From assembly GCA_023101725.1 (NCBI GenBank), contig JALJCO010010195.1, positions 62,001 to 126,000 of the forward strand: a DNA stretch of 64,000 bases, given 5' to 3'. Origin of the DNA: Atherinomorus stipes (Eukaryota; Chordata; Actinopteri; Atheriniformes; Atherinidae). Each line of letters opens with the position of its first letter. Within the stretch, counting starts at the first letter, position 1. Below the pieces are notes generated by a model, which saw only the letters and a program-made list of their open reading frames with translations, was not told the origin of the DNA and searched no databases. The position numbers and the translations under genes were made by a program. Shown here one piece after another: positions 46,953-58,690 of this stretch.

Positions 46953-47479
46953 TTAAAGAAATTACAAGAAAGCTTGTCTAAATAGGTTCAGTTTGCATTG
47001 AAGAATAAAGGTGCTCTCGTATTGAATATTGACTTTTTAAGCTCATTGGAACTTACTTTGTTTTTGACTCGGATATACTGTATTTCCTCAATAAGATGTA
47101 GATGTATAGATGAATCTATTGCCCATTTTCCTGGTAATACAAGTAAAAACAGTCGTAGAAAGTTGTCATATATTTCTATATGGATGTGTAGAAGATATTC
47201 ACAAAGAGGTTTCAGTTATTTACTGACTATAAAAGTAAAATGTAAAAAAAAAAAAACTGTGTTAAAAATGTACTTGCCAGAAAGTGCAACTAAATGGATA
47301 CAATTGATGTCCCATTTTTGTCAACAAATTAAAAGATGAAAACCCACAATGAATATGCGATATCTGTCATGGGAGCATATCAAACCAGTCCTCTTTGTGG
47401 AGGAAAAGTCTTTAGCTACAGTTTCGCCCTCCCATTTCTTTTTTATTGAGGAGAAAACATTGCAACAAGCACATTCTTA

Positions 47480-48743
47480 CAGTATGTTGCCAAAAGTATT
47501 TGCACACCCATCCAAATTATTATTTTTTTCTTTTCCCCCAAATTATGAGAATCGAGTATTCCAATCACTTCCATGGCCACAGGTGTATAAAATGAAGCAG
47601 CTAGACATGCAGACTATTTTTACAAACATTTGTGAAAGAATGGGTCGCCGTCAGGAGCTCAGTGATTTCCAGCGTGGAACTGTGATAGGATGCTACCTGT
47701 GCAACAAATCCAGTCGTGAAATTTCCTCGCTCCTAAATATTCCACAGTCAACTGTCAGCCGCATTATCAGAAAATGAAAGTGTTTGGGAATGACAGCAAC
47801 TCAGCCATGAAGTGGTCGGCCAAGTAAACTGAAGGAGCGGGATCAGCAGATGCTGAAGCATATATTGCGAAGAGGTCCCCAACTTTCTGCAGAGTCAGTC
47901 ACTACAGACCTCCAAACTTCATGTGGCCTTCAGAACAGCTCAAGAACAGTGCGCAGAGCTTCATGGAATGGGTTTCCATGGTCGAGCAGCTGCATCCATC
48001 CATACATCACCAAGTGCAATGCAAAGCGTCGGATGCAGAGGTGTAAAGCACATCGCCATTGGACTCTAGAGCAGTGGAGGCGTGCTCTAGAGTGACAAAT
48101 CGCACTTCTCCATCTGGCGATCTGATGGACGAGTCTGGGTTTGGTGGTTGCCAAGAAAACAATACTTGTCTGACTGCATTGTGCCAAGTGTAAAGTTTGG
48201 TGGAGGGGGGATTATGGTGTGGGGTTGTTTTTCAGGAGCTGGGCTTGGCCCCTCAGTTCCAGTGAAAGGAACTCTGAATGTTTCAACATACCAAGACATT
48301 TTGGACAATTTCATGCTCCCAACTTTGTGGGAACAGTTTGGAGCTGGACAATTCCCCTTCCAACATGACTGTGCACCCATGCACAAAGCAGGTCCATAAA
48401 GACATGGATGCAGAGTCTGGTGAGGATTAACTTGACTGGACTGCACAGAGTCCTGACCTCAACCCCATCGAACACCTTTGGGATGAATTAGTGCGAAAAC
48501 TGAGAGCCAGGCCTTCTTGTCCAACATCAGTGTGTGACCTCACAAATGTGCTTCTGGAAGAATGGTCAAAAATTCCCAAACACACTCCTAAACCTTGTGG
48601 ACAGCCTTTTCAGAAGAGTTGAAGCTGTTTTAGCTGCAAAGGTGGATCAAAGTCATATTAAACCCTATGAATTAGGAATGGGATGTTACTGAAGCTCATA
48701 TGTGAGTCAAGGCAGGTGAGGGAATACTTTTGGCAATATAGTG
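47480..48743 (+). mobile_element. Tc1-like DNA transposon, decayed, 1264 bp
   Basis: Terminal inverted repeats CAGTATGTTGCCAAAAGTAT (left) and ATACTTTTGGCAATATAGTG (right), bordered by TA at 47478-47479 and 48744-48745, the Tc1 target duplication. It differs in terminal repeats and transposase from the element at 5470-7031. The plus-strand transposase is broken. Confidence 0.95.
47596..48665 (+). pseudogene. Tc1-like transposase pseudogene
   Basis: The start is near 47593 (MKQLDMQTIF), followed by a helix-turn-helix region (FQRGTVIGCYL, SREISSLLNI). In-frame stops occur at 47775 and about 47808, with frameshifts between about 48090 and 48148 and again between about 48400 and 48440. The catalytic residues can still be read across frames: D in SDKSHFSIW, D in FQHDCAP, and E in SPDLNPIEHLWDEL. 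Spacing between the last two is one codon off, as expected from an indel. It is inactive. Confidence 0.93.
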
Positions 48744-48745
48744 TA

Positions 48746-49965
48746 TGAATCCTAAACATTTACATGCACCCCCCTTTTTTTGTTTTTACTCTACTATTAA
48801 CTGCACATTCAAGCACCAGACTTTCAGCTAAAAATAAATATATGCAGCAATCCTCATGTGTTATACACTTATAACTTAATCTGGCCAATCTGCTGAGAGC
48901 AACAGGAGTCATCCTTTACTCCAGAGAGGCTTTATAATTATGCATTTTCAATTCAGCGCATAGTGTTAAATCACTTCACATGGCTCCACATATTCATGTT
49001 TTTGATTAAAAAAAAAAAAAAAAAATGCTTGACCCAAATGGAGGAGATCCCTGACCTTACATATAAGTTCAACTTTATTTTCATCTGAGCTGAGGGCAAA
49101 AGAGAGAGATGCTGAAAGTACTACTGAGCCACTGGGACCAGCTTCTTGTCTTTCTGCTTTGTTTTTTTGTTTGTTTGTTTGTTTTTTCTCAAATTTTCAC
49201 TTGTATTTCCTGGATTAAGGAACAGCAAATTATATCTGTAAAAGCACTTACAATCCAGCATTTATGCATGGCTGTAAAGCTCAGGCTGACTGAAATGCCG
49301 AAATGAGAGAAACCTGTTATCAAGCACTTTGACCACATGCACATGTTCTTTGAGCACTGAAGGGAGAAATCCTTAATTTCTCATATTTCCTCTTACTGAC
49401 AAATTCCAATAACACTAAATGACTTTACATGCCTTTGGCACAAACATTCCCAACTTAAAAGTTGAAAAATCTTTGCTTTGTGTTACATTCATAAGTCCTA
49501 CATTCTCTAACGTTCATCTTTCATACATGCGTATTTCCACATTACTCTGAATGCCTCAGTGTTAATTTGTAAAGATGGATTAAAATAGATAAAGTTCTGT
49601 CATGTGGAAAATGTATGTAAACAGGATTTTTTTTTAAATCTACATTCTCTGGGCCAGAGCTCATTTAGGATGGACACGGGTGAGGTGGAAAACCATCCCA
49701 TGGTCTTAGAGATCAAATTGTAAAATGAATTTTGGTAACCATGGGCGTTGAATTTTCCATGCAAAGAGGAGAGGGAACATCCAGCTTGTTGTCAAACAGT
49801 TCAAAAGCCAGCATCTTTGATGGTGAATTAATGCATTAGTAACTGTGCAGCTATGACATAATCAGTGGAGAATGATGTACAGGTTTTAGTGCAGCAAATG
49901 TAATGCTGTCATCATGGGGACTTTTACAGAGAAGCCCATGTTTATTTCAGCAAGAATATCTAGTT
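48746..49965. other. unassigned intergenic DNA
   Basis: Contains a poly-A tract (49008-49024) and a GTTT run (49163-49184). No gene or mobile element recognised. Confidence 0.45.
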
Positions 49966-50335
49966 CAAGTTCAATTTATTTATAGAGCACACTAACAACA
50001 TCCTTTCAGAGCCCAAAGTGTTGTACAACCCAACAAAAAGAATTGGATACTTAAAAACAAGACATAAATCAACAAAAAGAAAAAGAAATTCATCAAATAA
50101 AATACAACAGTCATGATAAAAGGCCGTAATGGCCCAAAGCTAAGAACAAGCTATAAAGTATGACAACATGGGGGGCAGAAGGTAGGACAGGCGAGAGTTG
50201 GGAGGGCGGTCATTTTGACGGTAAGGCCGGAGCAAAGAGAAGTTTTCAGCAGGTTTTTAAAAGCAGAGAGTGACTGAGCGGCTCTGATGCCCAGTGGAAG
50301 GGCGTGGGGCCGCCACAGAAAAATCAGGACCTCAA
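49966..50335 (-). repeat. LINE 3' region fragment
   Basis: TTCAATTTATTTATAGAGCAC, then GCCCAAAGTGTTGTACAA, is the inverted form of a LINE/SINE 3' tail. Farther on GGCGTGGGGCCGCCACAGAA belongs to a repeat 3' UTR. There is no intact coding sequence. Confidence 0.55.
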
Positions 50336-51980
50336 ACAGTTGATTATCTGAAATATATCATTTTAGCACAAAATATCAGGAAATTTGTGTATTTTCATGT
50401 TGATTCCACAAATGTTCAGTTGGGTCTAAATACTCAGCAGGTCATTTCATTCCCCCCACTCTCAAATTCTGGAGGCTGTGATGATCCTGGATCTTTGGGG
50501 GAGAGCGTTGTCATACTGGAGGATGGAGTAAGGTCCCAGATTAGTCGATATGTTTTCTCAAACTTCTCAAACAAGTTTTTCTCAGTCTTAGCATTTACTA
50601 GTCCCGGTCGAAATACGCAGGACTATTTTTCTTTTATCTAAAAAAGTTTTAAATGACTTTCATATCAATATATTTATTAACATTTTGTAATGCTCCAACC
50701 TTCTAAAACAAGGCTATGATTTTATGACAAAAGAGCTTTCATAGAGTATTTTAGAAATTTGGAATTCATTTAATATCATGATTCAACAAATTTATAAGCT
50801 CAAATAACCGTGACCCTGGTTATTATAATGTATGAGTCATCTGTGCATCTATTTGAATTTTTGATGCAGGATCTTTAATTACAATGCTGTACCTTCTTAT
50901 AACAATTCACAGTTTATGTGGCATGTAATAGTAAGTGTCATCACAATTATGTTACAAACTTGATTATGCTGCATTTTAAAGAAAACTCTGAAGTTTCCAC
51001 ATTCATGATCTTTCTGTCTTTTCCGCCTTCTCTTTGTTAATCACATGAACTTCACACATGAGTCGTCTGTGCCATACAGCCTCACATTCACAGAGGGTGC
51101 ATTCACTGTGGGTTTAAAGAGATGGATGGTATCAGCGATGCCCTTCACAGATACAACATGACCTGAGGGCAGCGCTGTGTCCCATGACATTGCACAACAC
51201 CAAGACCTGAATGGTGCGAGGCTTATGCTTAAAGACAGAGATAAACTTGTTTCCAAACACTTGTTTGTTTAGTGTGCAAAGAGGCGCCAATACATATTTG
51301 TGTCAATAATGGTGAGTTTCATCAATTCTCTTTGTGTTTTGGTAACCCTGTGCCTCAGCAACTTTATTTTTTCCTTGTCAGTATTTCTTTTTTTTTTTTT
51401 AACGAGTCAACTGTTTGGGACTTTTCCTTTTGTTTTTGGCAGAGGTAATAGACTTCAAGATACAAATATTTGACCAACAATTTGCAGCTGCTATGCACAT
51501 CATTCCTATTTTCCAGCATGAACATTCTTCTAAAACAATTTCTAATTTCCTTTGGAAACCAAGCTGTTGTTTCTTTCCAGCAGGGGCGAGAAACTGTGAA
51601 ACTATTTACAAAGGCATCAAATATTTACTGAATAAACACTGGTGACACAGTGGCCACTCGTTTCATTAGCCAACGGAAACTGTTGAAAAAGTTGATAAAA
51701 GCTGCAGTCGAGGAGCATGACCCACCGGTCATAAATTAAAACTGAAGCATAAACCAGTCAGTCGTGCATGTTTATGCATTTACATGAAACACATGAATAC
51801 ACGTGCAAACATGCCCTCCAACATGTGTCACATCTGGTTCCAAGCCACAGCATTGTGTTTCAGAGGGTTGAGTTCTTGTCGCCATTGTGTTTGGAGGTCA
51901 GATTTGTTGAATTTGGACCAGGCTGCTGTCCTTCATGTGCTCAGCCGCTCACACAGACGATAGCCTCATGGGGCAGGGTC
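50336..51980. other. unassigned intergenic DNA
   Basis: No gene or repeat recognised. The frames at 50294-50641, 51041-51256 and 51415-51645 have no domain. Confidence 0.4.
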
Positions 51981-51988
51981 ATTTAGAG

Positions 51989-52191
51989 CAGTGATCACCA
52001 ACCCGGTCCTCAAGGACCGGTATCCTGCTGGTTTTCCAGGTCTCCCTGCTGCAGCACACCAGAGTCAGACTTAGACAAGCTCTGGACAACTCTGCTAATT
52101 AGTCAATGATTTCAATCAGGTGTGTTGCAGCAGTGAGACATGGAATACTTGCAGGATACCGGTCCTTGAGGACCAGGATTGGGGATCCCTG
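51989..52191. mobile_element. hAT MITE with perfect 8-bp target duplication
   Basis: Ends CAGTGATCACCAACCCGGTC and AGGATTGGGGATCCCTG are inverted copies, and internal ends CCTCAAGGACCGG and CCGGTCCTTGAGG match exactly. The 203-bp unit is flanked by identical ATTTAGAG octamers (51981-51988 and 52192-52199), the hAT signature. The intact duplication implies a fairly recent insertion. Confidence 0.95.
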
Positions 52192-52199
52192 ATTTAGAG

Positions 52200-53797
52200 C
52201 CTGGAAGTGCATTACCAGGCCTGTTAAACATGGTTTACTACAGGAACTCCCAAACAAAACACATGTTCATAAGATTTTCAAAGAAAAGAAAGTAAAATGC
52301 GTCATTTTGAAGGAAAAGTGGTGCTTAAAATTTTAAGTTTGTTCCTTGGTAAATATTTTTCACCGGTTATTGTGTGACAGTTTGTTGGAGAGTCAAATAC
52401 AGATTGATTGTTGCTGAGATTACAAATGAGAGCTGTGTGTTTAAATGGTGAGAAGACTGAACTGTTTGGACTCACTACCTGCATTTGTGCTTAAGGTTTC
52501 CCCTTCCATGTCCTGTTACAACGGCAGCACACACCACCCCCTGTGTCTGTGACAGGACTCACTTGTTAAAGCGACCACTGTGTTGCTCTGGTGTTTGTAA
52601 TTTAGTAAACACAGCCTTTTATTTGATGTGTGCTTATATGATCCCCCACTGAAAGGCCCTCAGCGTATTTCCATCTACGTCACATCTCTTTTCTCTCACA
52701 CCCAACAGTACCGCTATTCAAGTCTGCCTAAAAACTCAATATTTTATGTTCCTTTTAATTCTGGAACTGGAATTTCTACTTTAATGTTGCACTTTATTTC
52801 TATTTTGCTATATTCTACTATGTGTTATTATGCTTTCTTTTAGCTTATACTTTATGCTTAATACTTTGATTCTTTCACCTTGTCATTTGAGTGGTAGAAA
52901 GGTGTTCTTATTCTTATTCACAAGTCATTATTCACTGTTCATTCACAATGTTTCAAATTACAAAACAACAATGGACTGGTAGTCTAAAAGATGCAAAGGG
53001 TACATTAATGTGGCTAATTATATGAAAGTTCTTCCTATTTGTTAAATATTGTTAAAATTGAGTACAACATTTCTAAATTCAGATTCCAGCTATTTTTAAA
53101 AGAATGATGTAATGACATGTGGTTATAAACCACTTTGATTCTGTTCTAATCCAAATTAGTGTCAGCTATTATGACTGTTCATATGATTCCAGTTCACAAA
53201 AAGCTATGTTCAATGCCCAACTCTGGGCAATATTACCTTTTCAACCTTTTCAAAATGACCCAAATTAAACTGAAAATATCTGAAAGGTTTCAGATGTCTA
53301 CTGCAGGTTTACAAAATTCAAGAGAAAAAATAAATTATTCTTTTCTGATATTTTTTCTTCTTTTTTTTTCTTACCTTGTGTAATCTGTGTTGGCTTACAC
53401 ATAAACAGCACATTATTATTTTCCTTTGTTGCCACTGGTAACTGAAAAATATAAGCTGTTAATTAACAGTTTATTATGGTACTGGGAAACAGTTAATGGA
53501 TAGTATACTGTACATAAATGATTTGGGATACCAGATGATTCCATGTACCATTTTGAACATGAATTTACATTATTACAGTTGAGTAGAAAAATACACTCAA
53601 ACAAGGTGAATTGATTCATTTAAAAATAAATGTAGAATCAATCAGAGGTTTCTGATCTATATTATTTTAGTCCCAGGCAAATAGAAGTCATCATGATCAT
53701 GAGAACAGGATAATTTATCTCAACAAATTACATCGATATATATTTCACATAATTTCAATGTGATAAAAAATTTTCTTCAAATTGTCATTAAAATACA
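52200..53797. other. unassigned AT-rich DNA
   Basis: No gene or repeat family recognised. Confidence 0.45.
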
Positions 53798-53831
53798 GTT
53801 GAATTAAGCTACAGTTTTAGCTTAATTCAAC
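53798..53831. repeat. perfect 13-bp hairpin
   Basis: The arm GTTGAATTAAGCT (53798-53810) and its exact reverse complement (53819-53831) flank an 8-nt loop. It lies just before a Tc1-type MITE. Confidence 0.92.
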
Positions 53832-54156
53832 AATATACCTGGGCCGCTGTCCTGTTGCAGTATAAGTTTACATACCCTCCCATTAATAAAATGCTAAATT
53901 CACAATAGTAATTAAAAGAACACAAAACTGAAACAATAAATAAAAAATCATGATTTAGTGAAATAAAATATTGATTTTGAATTTTTCTCTTAAAAATAAT
54001 TTAAAAAACAAACAAACAAAAATGTCCCACACACATTAGAGCTCCTTGCTCATGAACAGTGAATCAAAATACTTGTAAACAGGTGCAGAAGTCTGCTTGA
54101 AGATTACAGAAAACACCTGATAGCAGTGATTGCCTTCAAGTGTTGCTCAGCAAAGT

Positions 54157-55123
54157 AAGTAAGTAAGTAAGTTTTATTTCTATAGCGCCTTTCACAGACA
54201 AGGGGACGTCACAAGGTGCTGCACAGAGGGAACAATTAAAATACAAGAAAAAAAATACAGCAAATATAAAATACAAAAAACAATACAAGCAACGAGAAAA
54301 TTTGAATAAAAATCAGCATGGAGGTCATAAAACAGCCTTTTCACTACTGAAGTTAGAACGCTTGGAGAAACAGGTAGGTTTTCAGTTTGCTCTTAAAGAC
54401 ATCAATGGAGTCCAACAAACGTAGAGACAACGGGAGATCGTTCCAGAGCTTCGGTGCAACGGCCTGGAAGGAACGATCCCCTCGTGTCTTGAAGCGAGTA
54501 CGAGGGACCATGAGCAGATGCTGGTCCAGTGACCTTAGCCTCCGAGAGGGAGCATATAGGGGCATAAAAGGTCCCTGATGTAAGATGGAGCCTGACCCTG
54601 CAGAGCTCTGAAAGTCAGTGCCAAAATTTTAAAGCGAAAGCGAAAAGAAACCGGAAGCCAGTGGAGCGACTTTAAAACTGGAGTAATATGAGCCCTCCTG
54701 TTGGTACGAGACAGCAGTCTCGCTGCAGAGTTTTGCACCTGCTGCAGACGAGATAGGTCCTTTTTGTTTAGACAAGAAAATAAACTGTTGCAATAGTCTA
54801 AACGAGACGAAACAAAAGCGTGAATAATCAACTCGAGGTCATCTTTTGAGACAACCGTTCTCAGTTTGGAGATGTTCCTTAACTGGAAGAAACAGTTCCT
54901 CGTAAGCTGCTTAGAGTGGTGTTCTAGTGACATATCTTTATCAAAGAAAACACCAAGATTTCTGAGGCTTGATTTGGATGAAGCACTCAGATCACCCAAA
55001 TAGTGGTTGATACCAGGAATGGCATCATCAGGGCCAAACACCAGCACCTCTGTTTTATCTGAGTTTAACTGCAGGGAGTTTGCAGCGAGCCATTGTTTGA
55101 TTTGCACAAGACAGCTCATTAAG
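54157..55123 (-). pseudogene. L2-like LINE, 5'-truncated, ORF2 C-terminal part
   Basis: The minus strand encodes the C-terminal third of a non-LTR reverse transcriptase: LAANSLQLNSDKTEVLVFG, SLRNLGVFFDKDMSLEHH, FVSSRLDYCNSLFSCL, LQQVQNSAARLL, HITPVLKSLHWLPV and FKILALTFRALQGQAPSY. The last part (PRTRFKTRGDRSFQAVAPKL, then WNDLPL) is in another frame, so one frameshift lies near 54540-54560. The 3' end (GGCGCTATAGAAATAAAAC) is followed by a (CTTA)n tail, 54155-54170. The reading is otherwise long and clean, so the insertion is not very old. 5' truncation is usual for L2. Its 5' end carries an odd hairpin (55101-55140). Confidence 0.9.
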
Positions 55124-55140
55124 GAGCTGTCTTGTGCAAA
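55101..55140. repeat. 17-bp perfect hairpin at the LINE 5' junction
   Basis: TTTGCACAAGACAGCTC (55101-55117, LINE sequence) is followed by a 6-nt spacer and its exact reverse complement (55124-55140). The inverted copy belongs to neither the LINE nor the MITE, as shown by comparing the junction with the intact MITE. Its last bases overlap the CAAAGT target duplication. Confidence 0.95.
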
Positions 55141-55372
55141 GTTTTAGCTCAGGAGCCCCATCATTTTCTGTTTTTCTTTTCTTTTCTTTTCTTTTCTTTT
55201 ATTTGTTTTGTTTTGTTTTTAATATTTCTGTTGAACCACAATACAAAATCAATGTCACTATGTTCATAACATTTTTATTTATTATTACTTTTGTCACTTT
55301 CAACTTATTTCACTGACAGCTGATTTTTTTCTGTCTTGAATGGAAGGGTATGTAAACTTTCAAGCACAACTG

Positions 55373-56154
55373 TACATGTGGGAAGGGGAGTGAAACGATT
55401 TGCTTAAGTGTCCTCCGTGCTATGTCGTTAAGGGAAATCAATGCACAAGCAAGTACAGCCATATCTACTGCACAAATGTTGTGTTTATGTCACTTTCATA
55501 ATGACTTATCTGCTGACTCTATGATTATAAAAATAGAATTTCAAATTTAGAAATGTAATACAAGCAGCAGAAACATCTGAGAATCAGAGCAGTTGTATTT
55601 GGTATTTAACAGTGTTAATATGTGCTTACAACTCTTTTTTGTATAGGTATCCTTTTTAGTTGTTTGTTTTAAGAAGTTTTAAGATGGTTTTAACATGTGG
55701 GACTAATCTGAACTCCAGCCACATTTTTTGGATTTGTTGGTCCAGTTATGAGAGCTTTGATATCCTACAATGCTCCTGCTCTGGGCTGCACAATTACGTT
55801 GCCACTTCAGTGCCTAAAACTTGTATTCCAGCTCATGGCCAGCAGGTGGTGACTGCTTTGGTTTCAAAAGATGACTGCAATTCTACAGCAAAATGACAAC
55901 TTTTCACCTGTTTTGTGAACTGCTTTTCCTTGTTTTGTCATTATAACAATTGCTTATTTCACTAGATTTATGTGTTACTTTGTAGAACATGGACAATTAT
56001 AAACAGTGGCAATGTTGTAAATGACTAGCTGGTACTGGTTAGGAGTGTTTCTCAATCAGATTTGTCCCATCCCTCTGAATTGATCAACACCATCTTAATC
56101 TAATATTCAACTTCAGGCTTTAAAACATGAGCCAAAAAAACAGAAAGTGAAGTC
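55373..56154. other. unassigned intergenic DNA
   Basis: No gene or repeat recognised. A 78-codon frame at 55660-55896 has no domain. Confidence 0.45.
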
Positions 56155-56372
56155 AATGACATGCATGTTAGGTTAATTGATCACTCTAAATTGTCCCTAG
56201 GAATGAATGTGAGTGTGAATGGTTGTCTGTCTCTCTGTGTTGGCCCTGCGACAGACTGGCGACCTGTCCAGGGTGTACCTGCCTCTCGCCTGATAAAAGC
56301 TGGGATAGGCTCCAGCAACCCCCGCGACCCTGAACTGGATAAGCGGTACAGAAAATGACTGACTGACTGAAG
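56155..56372 (+). repeat. fish LINE 3' UTR fragment
   Basis: TTGTCCCTAGGAATGAATGTG, then CAGACTGGCGACCTGTCCAG and GGGATAGGCTCCAGCAACCC, is a very common fish retroposon 3' region, ending in a short (GACT)n run. A worn relative is seen at 25225-25285 (CTGGCGACTGGGACTCACC, AATAGGCTCCAGTTGC). I cannot name the exact LINE clade. Confidence 0.75.
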
Positions 56373-56689
56373 TCAATGACAAAAATGCTTTTTATGTGTT
56401 CACAGTTCATTTATACGTTTTGATATCAAATTAGGTAAATTTTAAATTTTGTGCATGGTGTCTCATGGTGCTTTTAAGCTGTAGTCACCATTTCAGATAT
56501 CTTAACCAGGGGTTGAAGCAGAGACATTCAAATCACCTGAGTAATTAAACCAAATACTGGAGGTTAGAATCTAATTGTAATGTTATAGTAAGTTTGATCT
56601 ATTCATTTATTCATTTAATCATCTACTCATTTATATATTAGAAATCACTGGTCAGTCACTAATTTTTTTTGTTGACGGCCACCAGCAAG

Positions 56690-57005
56690 AGTGACCTCCT
56701 GTACCTTTCTGTGTTGCTGCAGTCCTGAAGAAGTCTCTCATTAAACACACTGTTGTTTCCTTCTATTGTGTAGAAAGTGTGAAGAATGATCCACTACGTT
56801 TTGCAACTTATGTGGCATTCTTCTCTGGACAATCACCTCCAGTGGCTCCAGCGTTATTCCCACCATAGAACTGCCTTTTTGATCAGTTTGTTTAGTCTGT
56901 TAAGTCTCTGTTGCACATCTTGGTGCAGAAAATGACCAAGCTCAGCTTCCTCGAGAAGTAGCTTCCTCTGTCATTTCTTGTAGACAACCTCAGTGTTGCA
57001 TTTTC
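56690..57005 (-). pseudogene. Rex1/CR1-like LINE ORF2 fragment
   Basis: On the minus strand this reads as pieces of the same reverse-transcriptase C-terminal region as 61520-62060: TGCAACACTGAGG, TCTACAAGAAAT, GAAGCTGAGC, CACCAAGATGTGCAAC, AACAAACTGATCAAAAAGGC, CTGGAGCCACTGGAGG and GAATGCCACATAAG all have counterparts there. It has several stops and deletions. Clade assignment is by general resemblance only. Confidence 0.75.
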
Positions 57006-57760
57006 TGTTAAGGTTAACAAGTTATAAATAAATTATTATAAAATAAATGTATAACAAATTTAATGTACTTTAGATAAATAAATGTATATAGAGCAATGTT
57101 TTAGAACAGAAGTTTAAGTGTATTTATGAAGCAATTATTATGACATATGATCTTAATAATGCATGATAATGCTAAATCTATGTTTTAAAATACTTACAAA
57201 TACCTTATTACATAAGGTATTGATACAAATATTGATACTGTATTACTTTTGTGTCATTCAATGGCATATTCAGAGATGTATTTCTGTTAATTATAAATGC
57301 TTTTGCAGTCACACAGGATAAAAAAGCTGTTGGACTTTTGAACCCATTCATCGTATGCATGTGTTGTGTGACATCCCTTGCTTTGCACTGAAGCTGAAGC
57401 AAATTCAACTGTAGCTCAGTACTCTGTCAAGACATGTTGAAACATCTAATCAGAGGGAACTTGGTGGATCTTAGCAAATTCTCCACACCTAAAACAAAAT
57501 GCCAAACTTCTAGAGTGATGGCTGCCAGAAGATGGTTCTTATTTTTGTGCATCTTGGTGAATCTCATCCCAACAGGCTGTCAAATTGCTCCTCACCCAGC
57601 CTGAAGTTCACCTGGAAACATTTGTTGTAGATGTTGTTCCTGAATGAGCCTAAATGCTTCAAATGTCTGTCTTACTCTTAGAATATTATAAATTCACTTT
57701 CTTAGCCGCTTGTCTCTTCTTTGTTATCATCACGAGTAAAGATATGTCAGGACTTTCTTA

Positions 57761-57979
57761 GGGCTTTATGCACAATTCCACTACTTCCTGAACTTAAGCC
57801 AGATTCTTTCCCTCCTGTTGTTCATTACTGGACAAACTGATTAATCCAGGAGTGTCTGGCCATTGTCCTCACGGTTGAGGTCAGGCACACCTGGATTAAT
57901 AAAATCCTCCAATGACGAAAGAAAGGAGACAAAGGGGCTGGCTTAAGTCAGGAAGTAGCAGAGTTGTGCATAAAACCCA
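57761..57979. mobile_element. foldback MITE of about 220 bp
   Basis: Left GGGCTTTATGCACAATTCCA then TACTTCCTGAACTTAAGCCAG; right CTGGCTTAAGTCAGGAAGTA then GTTGTGCATAAAACCC. The centre continues the pairing (GATTAATCCAGGAGTGTCTGG and CAGGCACACCTGGATTAAT). Nearly the whole element is one imperfect hairpin. A related half-element lies at 29453-29600. Confidence 0.8.
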
Positions 57980-58189
57980 TCGACATAAAAGTCTTAACTC
58001 CAAATCCGCAGCTGGAAAAACTAACAACCTCCTGGATTTTTTTCTTTTTGGGGGGGCAGGGGGTTACATTGCCTCCATCATTACGTGTTGAAGCAATTTT
58101 CACATGTGCACCATCATTCCCAGCTGGAAAACTGCATATTACATCCTAAGTGCTGGGATTATAAGTATTGAGCCAGATTGTATGTATAT

Positions 58190-58690
58190 GTGTCACAGGG
58201 TGGTTCCGTGTGATACCGGCTGGTTCGGACCACAGAAGGCTTGCCTCCAGTGCCCTGGCCGCCCCGTCAGCCCAGGCGCCTAGCGCCTCTGACCCAGCCA
58301 TTGTTTCCTGGACCCGGCTACTCCTGTTCCATCTGCCGCTCCGAACTCCTTTCCACCTTGTGATGCTGCACTCCTCCATCGTCCTCAGTTCCTGTGGTCG
58401 GCCTCCATGACTGGCAGGATCAGCGGTCCCCTGTCGTAGCAATCCTTTTCCAACATCCGACCCTATTAATCATACTTCCATGCCGTGCCTCTCATCTGCA
58501 CCCATCAGCGCACATTCCGGCAGACGCCTTCGCCCCCCACAGCTTCCATCCGCCTACCCCATGCTTGGTGCTCTCGTCTCCTCATCTCCTTCGTCCACAC
58601 ACCTGTAGCCCCATTTATTAGGTTTCTGGAGTGTCGGCAAGCCAATCAGAGTCCATGTGCCACCTGCTGCCAATCCACAATTAGTCTCAT
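58190..58690. other. GC-rich block of unknown origin
   Basis: About 450 bp clearly richer in C and CpG than the flanks. It ends in a section (CACCTGCTGCCAATCC, 58661 on) resembling text seen in fish LTR elements. It could be a solo LTR or promoter remnant. No TG...CA borders with a target duplication were found, and open frames in all directions have no domain. Confidence 0.3.

Larger units (their letters stand above)
53855..55372. mobile_element. Tc1-type MITE family C, copy 2, split by a LINE
   Basis: Inverted ends AAGTTTACATACCCTCCC and GGAAGGGTATGTAAACTTT. The two halves (53855-54156 and 55137-55372) align with the intact copy at 27881-28403 (CTTGCTCATGAACAGTG, CAGGAGCCCCATCAT, CACTGACAGCTGATTTTTT). 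Between them lies a minus-strand L2-like LINE. CAAAGT occurs at both junctions (54151-54156 and 55137-55142) and is the likely target duplication. Confidence 0.9.

Noticed and set aside
58146..58621. Overlapping open frames in a GC-rich block
   Set aside because: Frames are open on both strands because of low A+T content; there are no domains or splice sites.
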